A stretch of 64,000 bases of DNA from Lepeophtheirus salmonis (GCF_016086655.4 NC_052137.2:806001-870000), one strand, 5' to 3'. Counted from the first letter of the stretch, positions 32,947 through 46,009 are shown. The notes: generated from the sequence alone by a model not told the origin. Numbers and translations are program-made.

Positions 32947-33129
32947 CTGGTAACGGCAAACATCATTGTATTTTCAGATGAGAAGACTTTCATAGTGGGT
33001 CAGGTGTTTAACCGAGAAAATGACCGATTATTGACATTCCCCGACGCCCCCTGGATGAATCCGCCAGGTAAGTGAGCACCACAAAGCATGCTCGAGGAAA
33101 ACGATTTATAATGTCTCTATTCGCTTGAA

Positions 33130-34100
33130 GGTGGGAAGGACCTCAGACACTCTTCAATAGCAGTCAGGAAAACATCCGTGTCAGTCAATCGCCTGAAGTC
33201 GGCCTTCAAGAAAAAGCCTAATTCTTCAATTGCTGACATGGCCAGAAAAATGTGCAAGTTCTCATCAACAGTATTCAGGGCTATAAAAAAGGCAGGAGGA
33301 ATGTCTTAGTGGCGTATTCCACGTACTTTGTTACAGAACAGCAGAGAAAAGCCCTCGTGGAGCGGGGAAAAAGTTCAAAAACTCCATCAAGGGAACTTGC
33401 AAATCATTGAGCTCTTTTCTGATAGAAGAAATTTACTATTGACCTTGCCTTCAACAGGCAGAATGATCAAGTAGTGACATTTCAGGATGTAGCAAAGGAG
33501 CACCGAAATGTGTCAACCAACAAACGCCCTGCTTCAGTCATGATGTTAGGGCTGGTTGCATTCAAAGGGAAGGCCATTACTCCCGGTTGGTTCCCTTTGG
33601 GATACAGGTTGAAGGCTGTTGAATATGTCAAAATGGAAACCAAAGTTTTCCATCGTTGGTAATTCTCTTTAGGTGTTCCAACAAGATGGAACACCTACAC
33701 AAACCGCAAACAAACGCCAAAAGTGGCTTCAGGCCAACATACACTTCTGGGCAAAGAACTTATGGCCACCGCAGAGCGGCCATAAGTTTACTACATAAAT
33801 TATACATTTAAGGCCATAGTTTACTACATAAATTAGATATTGGAAAGAAAACAAGGAACAAGATACTTTAACATTTTTAGTCGCACTATTCGTCCCTAAA
33901 TTTATAGCATTTTAGTCGAAGTAGATGCACGTGAAGTCCAAAGCCTGCAGGAGACTCCACAACTGCATCTGCGCCCTGCAACCTCTGTCAACAAGATCTG
34001 ACCCTATATAACCGCCAAGTACATCCAGAGGGTCTGCAGCATCTTGTACCACCCCTTGGATATCAACATCCATTCTGAGGGCGGATGCATTGACTAACAC
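33130..34100 (+). mobile_element. Tc1/mariner transposase relic (nearly full length, decayed)
   Basis: With frameshifts: N-terminal KTSVSVNRLKSAFKKKPNSS, IADMARKMCKFSSTVFRAIK (helix-turn-helix), then RRNLLLTLPSTGRMIK, then NVSTNKRPASVMMLGLVAFK in the catalytic core, then a second-Asp segment (QQDGTPTQTANKRQKWLQAN at 33676-33735), then WPPQSG, and a C-terminus (AKYIQRVCSILYH...EGGCID) to about 34098. The third-Asp motif is disrupted near 33770. Multiple stops are present. Confidence 0.7.
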
Positions 34101-35520
34101 ATGTTCTTTGGGTTTTAATTAATAATTAAAAGTTAATAAACTTGATTCTTAATTCACCAGGATCCTGCCATGGACTTCAATATTTTGAGTGTTAAAATGG
34201 GTAAATAATAACGGTTGGACCGGTACCACAACCCATGGGTTATGCTGTTTAGCCTGTAGACATCCATAGATGGTTTTTTTGAAGCCAGGGCTGCCAGCTC
34301 ATTGGCTTATCCCATTTATTAGTTTAAAAAGTATCATCTTATGTATTTTAGGTAAAATGTATATAAACTTTATTAAATTTAGGAAAATGTATTCCTGGAT
34401 TTTTATAATAACATCAACTCTTGCTTCTTTTGATGTAGAAAGATTCTCTATTAAGGGAATTAGGGCATTTCATAATGTGAACATGATACAATTTTACTGA
34501 ATTGAGTGAAACATTTCTTATTTTACTAAAAAAATAAAAAAACAAGCCAACTTCAAAAACAAAACAAAAAAAAATATATATAATCCTGTGGACGCCCCTA
34601 AAATGTTATTTTCCCTCTACTCACTTGTCACAGCTGATCTAATGAAACGCAATGAGCTTTATTCTTTCTGTCCGCCAAAAAATTCATAAAATTGTAATTG
34701 ATTTTTTTTTTTACACCTCCACATTATACACAAGATTTTCATCACTATTCATATTTCATGTGCGTATGTATATAATATTATTACTAGGAGATTTTCATTG
34801 ATTTCACTCCAACGCAAATTGGAACATTAAATATCGAACTCATTTTATGGGCTATCCTGCTCTCAATGATCCCTTTATTCTAAAGTGCATTAAAACTTTC
34901 TGTTTCATCAATAAAGTGGTTTGAAATAAATAGATAGGTTGACATGAACCTATACCACTTACCCCGTTTATTCAACATGACTGTTGTAGACGAAATTACA
35001 TTTTCTTTGTACTCTCAAGATTGAATGGATCTATCATACTTAAAATTGTATTTCATTATTTCTTACTGATTTTACCAAGCAAAACCTTTATCTTGAATCT
35101 TCAAGAAGGAAAGAAAATGGTTCAACACATGTGCGTATGTATGTTGTATATGTTAAGCTTTGAAAGAAATATAAAGGCTGGGATGTTAAAACGAAATTTC
35201 TAGCAGCGCTCCTTTAGACGAGAGTACTCCTAACATTTTTTTCCCTCAAAATGTTGTTATTATTCTTTCATTCTTAAGGAGGGAATCCGGAACACATCAT
35301 ATGAATTGGTATAGGTTTTATTGTATTGAATTGTTACGTGGGACTTAGCTCATGAAAAATGGAGAATAACACTAATAGTCTGGGAGCCTGCCACGGAAGA
35401 TTTCCCCCCATAAGGTGCAAAAACTACTTGTCTCACATAGAACATTGATCTTTTTTTTCAAATTGATCCCTCTTGAAAATAGACTCCGGAAAGTTTATTT
35501 GAACCATAAGGTACTTGGAC
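34101..35520. other. AT-rich stretch without recognised gene
   Basis: It contains a repeat end at 34582-34600 (AATCCTGTGGACGCCCCTA after a TA run), matching 37271-37289. Open frames at 34270 and 35021 show no domain. Confidence 0.4.
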
Positions 35521-35825
35521 AAAGCTTGCACCAATGTATAGTACTATTTCAGGAGATGATAAAAAACCTAGATAGATAAAAAATTTCGGTCGGAAACTTG
35601 AGGTCAGAACATCCCCCCCCCTATATCGGTGTATAGTCGTACGTCAGGACATCATAAAAAACCAAGACTGACAAAAAATTTACATCCGGGAAAATTAAGT
35701 CTGACCCTCAAAAGTACCCCCCACCACCACCTAAATTAAAATGATACGTTGCTAACGCATTATCAGGACATTATAACAATCCCAATCTCACCATTTTTTC
35801 AGTAACATTCTATTATAAGCTTTAT
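35520..35825. repeat. Diverged tandem repeat, unit about 105-120 bp, three copies
   Basis: Each unit has a GTATAGT-like start, CAGGA(C/G)AT(C/G)ATAAAAAACC, a TAAAAAATTT segment, a TCAGAACATCCCCCC / TCTGACC..TACCCCCC segment, then the next unit. The third copy (35741 onward) is partial. Confidence 0.55.
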
Positions 35826-36844
35826 AGAATCGTATATAAATGAAAATTAGAAAGAAATTTGCCATGGATTGGCTGGATTTAAAATATCCTCATCACTGTC
35901 TTCACTTTCATCACTACTATCGTTATCTTTACCCATCATACACTTAAAGAAATAACGTAAAAGAAAGATAATTTCATTAACATCATTTACTAAACAGTAT
36001 TATACATTTACCAGGTTTAAATTGAGATAAAATGCAATTTTTATATACGACTATATGGCATTAGTAGGGAATTTAATTGGACAAAATTCAAGCATGAGAA
36101 TTTTCAGTTTTTAAACTGAATTCAGGCTTTTTATCCAATATATAAACAGTTTTGTTTATTTAAAGCCATTTATTGGGTGTAATTTTGCACACTTTTTCAG
36201 TTTCTAACACTCAATTTTCTCTTAATTTTTTTTTGTATCCCCAAAATTTTGTTAAGTAAACATGCAATTCGTAACTTACCTTCTGCACTATCTGTTGTGT
36301 TTTTGAATAAAGACGCAGATAATCTAATTTAATAATGAATGTATATAGACAAATTAAGGATATATGGAAGGTTTTGTGATAAAACATTTAAATATGTTCC
36401 GCTCTGTACGTATAATATGTGTATATAGGACATCTCTCCAATAATTATGCACAATATTAATCAATAAAATATGAAACATAACAATAATAAACATATGAAA
36501 ATTAACTACTCAAAATGTATCAAATGAAATAATGTAAAATATATGAAACATAACCATCAAAAATATATGAAGTGTAATTATTTAAGAAAAACGAATTAAG
36601 GGAAAAATCTATTTATGGGTTTCGGGTCCCACTTGGATCGGCGTTTCCTCTTCATATTTTTCCAATATTTGAAACACTAATGAACTGTAAATCTTTTTGG
36701 GTCGAATTGAGTACTCATAAAAGTGGTATTTTTTTTTCAGATTAAGAGCAGTTATGATTTGGGGGTTGTGCTGCTTTGTTAGATTTCCTAAGAGCCTATT
36801 AACATCCCTCGATTGATTAGTTACAATTATCGACTACATTCTAT
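35826..36844. other. AT-rich stretch
   Basis: No gene is recognised. Confidence 0.45.
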
Positions 36845-37290
36845 AGTAGTGAATTTTTGAAAAAAATTTCGATGCAAATTAATATTTGATCTTTAATTTT
36901 TTTTTCAAAAATATTTTATTTTTTGTAAATAAGTGTAGGTTTTGAAAAATTCAAAAAAAAAAAAATTTTTTTTTTTGTACATCTGGGTATTTTTGTAAAA
37001 AATTCCAAAAAGTATAATATTTAAAATTTCATTATTGAAATTTTTTTAACAAATAGTTTAATATTTGAATTTTTTTTTTCAAAAAATGTAATTTTCTGTG
37101 TGTAGCTACGAATTTTTGAATTTTTTTTTTGCAAAAATTTAATATTCAAAATGTAATTTTGAATTTTTTTCAAATTATTTAATTTTTTGTGAATAACTTT
37201 GGATTTCTGAAAAAAATTGAATTTAAAAAAAAAAAAATTTCACCCCCCAAATATATATATATATATATATAATCCTGCGGATACCCCTGT
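36845..37290. repeat. AT-rich minisatellite, locus 3, with defined right end
   Basis: Units resemble TTTTTTGTGTGTAGCTACGAATTTTTGAA. The locus ends in an (AT)n run (about 37252-37270) and AATCCTGCGGATACCCCTG at 37271-37289. The reverse complement of this end, CAGGGGTATCCGCAGGATT, looks like a hAT-type terminal repeat. Confidence 0.55.
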
Positions 37291-37734
37291 TGTAAAATAG
37301 TAAGAGCTAATTAAGTGTATTGACCTTAATACCGTACATATTTTTATATTAATAATTTGTGATGCAGTGGTTTAAGTTACATATATACTCGTATACATAA
37401 ACCAAAAAGGATTAGAAAGAAATGCGATGATCTAAATAGGAAATATAATGCTCATAAAAAAGATTCTTATGAGTTATCTCTCTAATAAAAACCATTCTAG
37501 TGTAATAGTTATCAGATATATGTATGATATGTCCATTCTTTTTTTTACTTACACCCCCTTCTATCGCTTCCTTCCCTAAGCCATATACTCTCCTAATATC
37601 ATATATTTTGCACAATACATACAATTATATGTACATTGTACATACAGTGTGCTGCGTAAAGCCAAAACTAAAGTGCAGCACACATAAAACAAAACAAAAA
37701 CAATCAAACGGACATCCAATCACTATTATACTCT

Positions 37735-37860
37735 GTAGGAGTGCAATTTTTTTCGGTTCGGTCTTCAATGATTTTTTTAGACCGATGGGAAGGAAATTTT
37801 GGTCACTATAATGTACCCTGCCTTTTTTGGTCTCACTATAGGGAATTTATTTTTAATGTT
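37735..37860. repeat. CGGTC MITE fragment
   Basis: TTTTTTCGGTTCGGTCTTCA followed by AGACCGATGGGAAGG matches the start of the copy at 59235-59775. Confidence 0.45.
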
Positions 37861-37893
37861 CCTTTAATTTGTCAGATGGAGTTGCACTAATTA

Positions 37894-38828
37894 AGTAGGG
37901 GAGAGTCAGGATACATGTTACGGGGGAGACATGTTACACAGCCATTAACTTTAAAGTATAAAGTTATCTAACCACCCTGTTCACATACAATTGAATGTCT
38001 TTCTTTGTTTATTAAATCAAAGTAAAACACTGTTTGCCTAAGTCTTGAAGTTATAGAGAATTTATACATTGAAATTTTTTGACACAAAAGTAAATATTTT
38101 AGGTATAAGTGTTTGTTGATATATATTTATATCATACAACATGATATTTTAATTTTATTTAAAAAAAGTCATAGTCTAGCATGTTTTTCAATTAATTAAC
38201 ATGTTTGTAGTATATTAATACTTTCAATATTAAGTTCATATCAGTTATTCTGATTCCAACACTATGGAGGAGACTTGTTACATCCCATTTTTAATATATA
38301 AACTACTACTAAACATATATATATATATAAATATGTTATATTTAATTATTTTTTTGTCTAACTTCATGATATACGTTAATTATCAATCACAGTAAATAGT
38401 ACAAAAAATATTTTCTTACATTTTATTATTAACTATGCTCTATTTCTGTAAATGTTTTATTTGTTTATCTTGTATATGTAGTTATAAGTATTGCCTTTAT
38501 GCTGACAAAACTCTAATAAAAGGTAAAATAAATGCTTAAATATAACAAATGATAATTTTTTATGAGTTTCCTCTTAGCGTAACATGTCTAATCCTAACCT
38601 GTACCATGTCTCCTCCTGGTGTATCATCTATCCTACTTTTGGTTAGTTTAAAAAAACCAATAAAATGCTATTAATTATTACACTACATAAAAAATAATTT
38701 GGCATTATTTGTCGTGGGTGTCATGCCCCGGCGTTGAAGTATATGTTAAATAGTGAAAACTTATTACAATTTAAAAAAAAAAAATGATTTTTTGTAACAT
38801 TTATCCTCACTCTCCTCATTCTAGTTAG
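37894..38828. mobile_element. 0.93 kb element with terminal inverted repeats
   Basis: The left end 37894-37921 (AGTAGGGGAGAGTCAGGATA...) pairs with the right end 38794-38828 (GTAACATTTATCCTCACTCT...) as inverted repeats of about 28 bp with a few mismatches. Related motifs recur inside in both orientations: GGGGGAGACATGTTAC at 37922-37937, GGAGGAGACTTGTTAC near 38267, ACCATGTCTCCTCC near 38602. No transposase is encoded, so it is non-autonomous. Confidence 0.65.
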
Positions 38829-40880
38829 TGATGAAAAGTGGGTGCATTTTTTTAGATCGTCCTTTTAATTTTGAGTTGACAAACTAAAAATTGAATTTTT
38901 TTTTACTAACCTGTTGTTATTATTATTTGATTCCTGAGGAGTAACTTTTCTTTTTTGGTTTGGTTTTTTAATAATAGTATTGTTTTTTTGTGGGGTTTCG
39001 GTTACTTAGATGTTTTAATACTAATGGGGAGAATGTTTCAAACCAGAATGATTTTCCTTCCATTCATGATACTTGGATTTAGTTTTAAATAAAAGTTGGG
39101 GCTGTTAATTCATTAGAATAATTTTACAAAAAGTTTACTCATGTATTTAATTATAAATTTTAGGGTCTTAAACTTAAGCGAAAGCTAATAATATTAACTA
39201 TATTGTACAAAGGTAGGCCGCAAACTATAGATTATTAGAGGGAGATATGATCACAACAATAATGATTTGGTAAATAATGAATACAAAAGAGAAAAACAAC
39301 AACCGTTTTTCCTTTTTTAATCTCAAAACAGTAACTTATCAAAGTCTGGGAAGACATAAAGGTGACTTGCATTTTATTTTCATACCATACTCTGTAGGTA
39401 TGGTATGAAAAAAGAAAATATCTATCTAGGTTTATTAATACAGATGACTAATATTAGTTATTTTTGTACAATTGAACTACTTTATCTCAGTTATTTATAA
39501 GTATTTAATATATTTTCTTTAGATAGATATATATACATCATTGTATTAATATTAGGTATATTCGTTAAACCCAACAATATATCAAAAGAATCAATAATAT
39601 ATTAAAAATATGTGGATATTATGTACTCAACATGAAATGCTCATGTGAAAACGTAAGCTGGCAATAAGATCTATATTTATTCTTTATCTTGAAATAATAA
39701 ATATACGGTTCAATGTAATTATTTTGCTAAAAAAAAGGCAATGCAATGTCTTGAATAAACTTATTTTCCTTGTGATTTTGACTATTCTCTCTAGAGAGGG
39801 ATATACTCGTATAACTTAGTAAATATTTAAATAATACATGTAAATCAAATTTTCTAAAGTATCCCTACTTTTATAAAGATTGAAATAGTTTATAATAAAG
39901 ACCAATAATAGCTCTATAACTAATAACAGGAAGGAATTTAAAATTTCTACTCGCTTGACAACAATCACAATAATAAAATTGCATTTGCATGTCCGAAATA
40001 AAGCAAAATAAATCATTAAGATAAAAATATATGAAATAATAGAGAAGCCATAAATGGGGAATTTAAATTTAGAAGAAAAACATTGATGTTTTAATTTTTT
40101 ATATATTCAATCAATATTAAAACAATCGTATTATTATTTGATTACATTGTCGCTGTTGTCCCCAATCAAACATCTTAGCTCGTATGAGACACATTTAGTA
40201 ACTTGTTTATTCTTGTAAAAATCGTTGATCTTCACGAAAGTACTACTTCAATATGGTGAAAAACAATTTAACTATTTGGATGAAGATTCTTTAACTTATA
40301 ATAACTTAAACAGTTCGTAAACACTATTTATATGTCTTAGCCGTGTGCAGAAAACTGCCCTGGAGAAAATTGCCGGCAGAGGCAAGAAACTTCGAGAAAA
40401 GAAGAGCACATCATCATTGACAGTTTAAAATAATCGTCCACTTGAATTTGAAGGACAAAATAGTCATAAGAGTACTAATGAAATTAGGAGTGAAGTTTAA
40501 AGTTTTCATAATAAATAATTTCACTGTAAGAGCTGTTGGTGGAGGATGAAAACTCTCTATATTCCTAAGTGGGTCTTTCAGTGGATTATTCTGTCTTTTT
40601 ATGGAAATCTTTAGTTAATATAAAAAAATATACGACGATTCCGTAGAAGATTAGGAGGAATCCTATCCTGGAAGCCAGGTACAGTTGAGGGGGTATTTCG
40701 TTTCCAGGGATTCCTTCCCAGTTCCCACACTTATATATTGAACGTCAGATGACGTTGTATGTATGTCTGATCCAGCAATCTATATAATAACTGGATGTAC
40801 AACCTATAGAATAAAAGAGACAAAAAGAGTGAGTTACTGTTCTGCTGTTGGCAGCCATCTTGAGTACCTATTTGTACGAA
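38829..40880. other. AT-rich stretch
   Basis: A perfect 14 bp hairpin lies at 39377-39411 (TTTTCATACCATAC, 7 nt loop, GTATGGTATGAAAA). A diverged relative lies near 44180-44210. No gene is recognised. Confidence 0.4.
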
Positions 40881-40890
40881 ACACTCTTTT

Positions 40891-41827
40891 GTGGCTTTAA
40901 AGCTTTACTTATTCATTAATAAGTTAATGCAAATTATTGGTGCATACAAGTCGAGGATTAGCATATCTTATGTCGACTTGGGCTGCAAAAACAAGTATGC
41001 TGCTGGAAATTCCATTTCATATCATCGTTTTCCGACCCAGGATCCAGTGAGGTGCAGTAAATGGCTAAGGAACGTCAAGCGAGATGACTTTACTCCCAAA
41101 AAGTTATTGAGAATTTGTTCGGAACAATTTACTCCCACCGAAACCTTCAATTGGACTCTGGAGTTTGTAAGGCTGAGAGAAAATGATGTGCCTACTCTAT
41201 TCAAGGTATTCTTGCGTTGCCTTCAAGAAGAAGTTACAAAAACTCATCGAAAACGCAAGTCTCCTACAAGGAGGTCCTCCTCACCTCCTAAAAAGATCTC
41301 CATCTCCTTGACTCAAGATAGATCCTTCCCTCTTTGAGGCTAGGGAAAATGTGCAATTAGATCATCCCTATTTTCTCCTGTCAGCTCAAGTCATTAAGCA
41401 GAAGTTCCCATGGGAAACGAATATGATTTCCGAGCTAGCCAACCGTTCTAAAAAATACAGATGTCAACGGAATATATTCTCCACGAAGTTACCAAACTTG
41501 GTTACAGGTCCCAAAGACCTGAAGTCCAAGAGAATGCTATCAAAATTGCTATCCATTATTGATACAATGTCTGACGTTCCTAAAAACCTTTTAAAAAAGA
41601 TGCAAATAGGAAGTGGCGTAAAAGGAAGTCGCAGAAGCTACTCACCTGAGCTCAAAGCATTTGCTTTGCCATTGTCATTCTACTCGACAAAAGCATATAT
41701 TTATGTGAGAAAGACCTTTGACTTATGTCTACCTAGTCTCAGTATCATGGACACAATAGGAAGCGGACATAACTTCAGTTGGCCGAAATTAATGCCAGAG
41801 TCCATGAGAACACCGAAATATAAATGA
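40891..41827 (+). mobile_element. P-element-like (THAP) transposase relic, 5' part
   Basis: The frame 40891-41337 has a THAP domain: GCKNKYAAGNSISYHRFPTQ, then SKWLRNVKRDDFTP, then a CSEQF box. Two of the four zinc ligands are changed: the first Cys is Tyr (40969-40971) and the His of the usual CSEHF box is Gln (41125-41127). A following frame (41351-41827) has SYSPELKAFALPLSFYSTKA and YIYVRKTFDLCLPS, matching the segment of P-element and THAP9 transposases that precedes the catalytic domain. A frame change separates the two near 41340. Confidence 0.75.
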
Positions 41828-41929
41828 CCAACCTGGGAAAGGCTACAGAGTTATCCAAGAATACTACAATTGATGTAGTAAGATACCTAGGTAGACATAA
41901 GTCACATAACTATATGCTTTTGTCGACAC

Positions 41930-42520
41930 ATCTTTAGTGATGATACATTTTGGACTGTTCACCAGGCCAAAAATGCATTTAACGATTTTTATTTGGCCAC
42001 AAGTCCTAAAGAGGTTCCCCCATCAATAGGACAAAGAACCCGGCCGGAGTCATTATGTTGGGTGTGGTGGTATCCGATGGCGAGGCAATGCCTCCGTACT
42101 AGTTTCCGAAGGGTCTCAAAATCAACACAGATGAGTATCTGAAGGTCATGAACGAGGTCGTAAAGTCTTGGCTGGACCAAACCTATCCTAGGGGAGATTA
42201 CGTTTGGCAACAAGATTCAGCACCAGCCCACCAGGCTGCTAACGCTCAAAAGTGGTGTGAGATGAATTTTGACGATTTTTGGGCTTGGTCAATGTGGCCG
42301 TCTTCTTCTCCAGATTGTTCGCTATGGACTATACGATCTAGGGCAATGTGGAGAGAAAGGCTTGCCGCACTCATCTTGCAAGTGTTGAAGTGCTAAAGGC
42401 CTCTGTTGAAGATGTGTGGTCTAACATGTCGAAAGATTATGTGGCCATATCTTCCAGCTTCAGACCTAGGGTGGAGGCCATGGTTGCAGTCAATGGGGCT
42501 CATTTTAAAATTTAATTGTA
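41930..42520 (+). mobile_element. mariner transposase relic inserted in a P-element relic
   Basis: Codons read WTVHQAKNAFNDFYLATSPK, then MLGVVVSDGEAMPPY, then KINTDEYLKVMNEVVKSWLD, YVWQQDSAPAHQAANAQKW (second catalytic Asp), DFWAWSMWPSSSPD (third-Asp region) and a C-terminus ending VEAMVAVNGAHFKI before TAA at about 42513. Length and order fit the catalytic half of a mariner; the N-terminus is missing. There are a few frameshifts. P-element coding lies on both sides. Confidence 0.75.
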
Positions 42521-42989
42521 AAAATTATATAATTAAATGAATAAAAAAATTCAACTATGTACTTCTTATGGTTCTTGCATAAAACGTTAATATCAGTCAT
42601 GTATACACGATTTGCTCGACCGCACTGTACAAACTATCTTTGGTAGCTATCTATCAGGAGCCAACTGGGTACCAAGTTTGGTTTGCCCTGTAACCAGCGC
42701 TGTTTTATTGGTTTGGTTCGTTCCGGTATTTAAATTAAAAACATTTTTATAATACCCGGTACCGTCAGTTCATCCTATTTATACAAATTAATTTAATTTC
42801 AAACACTATTTATTCATTTAGGGAATAATAATAACCCAACTTGTCCCATGCTTTCCTCCATTTATAAGTAGTTATGAGTCAGAAATCATGTTTCCGACGG
42901 CGGAGGCAATTGTATGAGACTCGATGATACTGTTGCACTCTTCACTATATCGAAGAAGAATAAGATAGAATCAGAAATCATATCATACC

Positions 42990-43700
42990 TGGATAATGAA
43001 GATAGATAGATCCCTGAAGAAATGTGGCATGGAAGAAAATCATTTACTATTCCAAGGCCATGACTATTGCGATGTGCCTCCTTTTGTGCAAAGCCTTACA
43101 CAATTCAAAGAATGCGTGGTTACTTACATCGGTGGATATTCCGTAAGGTCAGTTTCCAAGTACTTAGTATGTCCTGAGTGCTTGGAAGCTCTTTACTGTC
43201 ATAATCCATGTAACTACCGCAATTCGTAAATTGTGAGGAAATCCAATGGAGGTCTCCTTTATCCATCAAAAAGTGTATTGGAAATCTGTATAGAAACTAA
43301 AATGTCTCTTCATATTCAAAATTCAAGGATTTCTCAAGACCAAAGCCACTGTGATACAAAACACTATTACCAGCCGTGTCCTACAAATATTCAATCGTAA
43401 ATCCTAGATATCTAAAGAACTTGAATCTCATAGTCTTGACAGCTTATCATTAAATAACCATATCCTTAAATTACAAAAACGTATCATCTTGGCATATTCT
43501 AAAATTTGGCTTTTTCATGAAGCCAACCTCATTTCTAAGCATTTTAAAAAAGAATTTATACGAAAGCCTCTTTCGAAACAGATTATTCTTAAGTATCAAT
43601 TATTCAAAGGTCCTAAATATCATGTGCATCTTATGTTTGTATTTCCTAAAAATAAATAGAAGCAAAGATTGCTGTAATAAAATGATTCTAGTTTATTGTG
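42990..43700 (+). mobile_element. P-element-like transposase relic, 3' part
   Basis: The frame 42996-43229 contains FVQSLTQFKECVVTYIGGYS, then SKYLVCPECLEAL, the C-terminal Y-I-x-G-x-V-x-R and C-x2-C segment of P-element/THAP9 transposases. Later broken codons (MSLHIQNSRISQDQ, about 43300-43345) fit further downstream sequence. With 40891-41827 it forms one element split by the mariner. Confidence 0.55.
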
Positions 43701-44880
43701 GGTTCTGATGCAACATGCTTCTCAAGGAGCACTGAATTTATTGTATAACATTTGTCATCAATGAGAAGGATTACATCGCAGAGCAAGATCTAGGTGAATG
43801 TTGAAAGTGTAACAATGTTTTAACTAAAAGAAGAATTCCGATTATAGGCATTAACAGACGACATAGTACATAAATGAATTTGGATTAAAAGGTGAAGGAG
43901 AAGAACTATAACCTTATCCTTATCTTAAGCCTTGTAGAGCTTCCAGAGTATCGATGTGTCTCCAATGTTCGAAGTGAGAGAGAAGTCTCCTATATATCTT
44001 CATATACAAATTATAGGTACCTAACATGGCTGCCGACAGCTGACGGTGGGCTCTCCTCTTCTTTACCTATTGAGTATCTAGTTATTATTTAGGTCGGTAT
44101 AAAGGACCTAAAGTCCTTTAGGTCGGTGATCTGATCTGGGACTATTTAAAAGGTAACTTACAAGCTACATCTTATTTTCATACAATACCCTTGTAGGTAT
44201 AGAAGAAGATGAAAGATGTATGAATTGTATTATGTAGTTATATCGTAGCATTGAAGGGATATATTATCTAAGTCATTTATGAACATTTTTCAATGCATTT
44301 ATTTTAATTAAGAGAACATCATATCATTATGTCAATATTACGTATATATTTTTAATAAATAAGGAAATGAATTTATACTAGAAACTTAATAATATTAAAT
44401 GTAATTAAATAATAAGCATGAATATGGAAATAAAAACAAACTTTAAATTGTGAGGACTGACCCAATTGTTCCAAATACATATATTTAAAAAAAGAAGACT
44501 ACAAAGTCGAGACAACGTATTCTAACCTTTACTGAGAAAAAATTAAAAAAAAAACAACTTCTTTAATTTGTCGAGTTCTTAAAGTTGGAACTGTTCCTTC
44601 TTTTTTTGATAATATTCCTACTCTATTACTCAAAACTCAATCAACTACAAGAAGTTCAGTTAGGAGGTTAATTATACCACTATTAATTTTTGTGATGATG
44701 TAATGTAAACCATGGATTACTTAAGATCTGGATTAACTATTCACTTTTAAAATCACGCAATCTCTCTTTTATAAGTATTACTTTTTTAATTCAATAAATT
44801 ATATAACTCTATTCTTTTATCGTCAATTAGTAATAAAATATTATTTTACCTAGAAAGTGATAACTCTTTCTAGACGTGAA
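43700..44880. other. AT-rich stretch
   Basis: A degenerate hairpin near 44180-44210 resembles the one at 39377-39411. No gene is recognised. Confidence 0.4.
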
Positions 44881-44882
44881 AT

Positions 44883-45170
44883 ATGCCTTCAAATTGTGTG
44901 GTTCCTTGTTGCCACACTAGTAAAACATCCGGGGGAAAGCTCAAAATTTCACCTCAAAGAAACTTTAAAAAGTTATGTCGGCCAACTATGTCATAAAAGC
45001 AACTGCCTTCCGTTATGCAGAAATCAAGTGGGATATCAAAAGGAACATTCAATTATTTAAAAGCAAGATATGAAAAATTATCTGAGAAGGATAAAGTAGT
45101 TCCAATTATATTAGATGGAGTATACTCTGCTCAAAGAAAAGATTATATAAATGACAAAATGTGTGTTTAA
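44883..45170 (+). mobile_element. P-element/THAP relic, second element
   Basis: Starts MPSNCVVPCCHTSKTSGG, the N-terminus of a THAP domain. One TAA (44993-44995 region) is followed in the same frame by LKARYEKLSEKDKVVPIILD and GVYSAQRKDYINDKMCV before TAA. The last part matches the first-Asp region of P-element transposases (usually L-D-E-x-Y). The middle of the protein is missing, by deletion or because an intron was present. Confidence 0.55.
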
Positions 45171-46009
45171 AATGACAATGGACCAACGAGAACTATTTTA
45201 TGTTTACCCTCTTCTCCAACGAAGGAACTGACAATCCCATATGTTATGGATATTCCCTCAAAATGTCTTCCTTCTATGTGGTTTATTAAAAGGTCCTTTC
45301 TCCATACTCACTAATAAAGGCGATCTGCAATTAAAAGTTAGATTTGAAAGGAATAGAAGGAAATCTTGTATAAAAAATTAACTCTTTCTTCCGCAGAATT
45401 GAATCATACTTGATAATTGCTTTTGGAGGACTCTTTCAAGTTTCACCTACAACAAATGAAATTTTCCGACAGAATCTTTCACCAGAATATCCACTATTCC
45501 ATGATTGATTACTTAGATCACAAATAAGGGTTTTCAATGGCCAATCGGATAAGTCCCTATCCCTGCGTTTATGAATAATCACTTTTAAACAAGAATTAAT
45601 TATTCTCTTTTACGATTGTTATTAAATAGAAGAATTAATTATTATTTATTTTTAAAATTCTAGTAACGAGGCTGCGTTGCTTGTTTCTATCCAGATGAGT
45701 GGAAATTTTAAAAATCAACGAAACCTCAGAAGCTCACCTTTTTCCATTAATGATAACGAAGGTCAATTATATAAACCTTTTAGTCGTCCTTCATCAATAC
45801 ATTAAATGATGAAATAAATAAATAGTTGTATTTGATTTTTTAAACAAGGAGTGAGCAACAAGTCTTACATTAAAATATTTTGGATTTTAAAAAAATAATG
45901 TAAATATTTATAAACAATATAAATATAACTGACTATAAGTATAAATCTTCTAAACTCACTTAATACTAAATTTTATAACAGTATTTTTTTATTAAAAAAT
46001 ATAGATACC

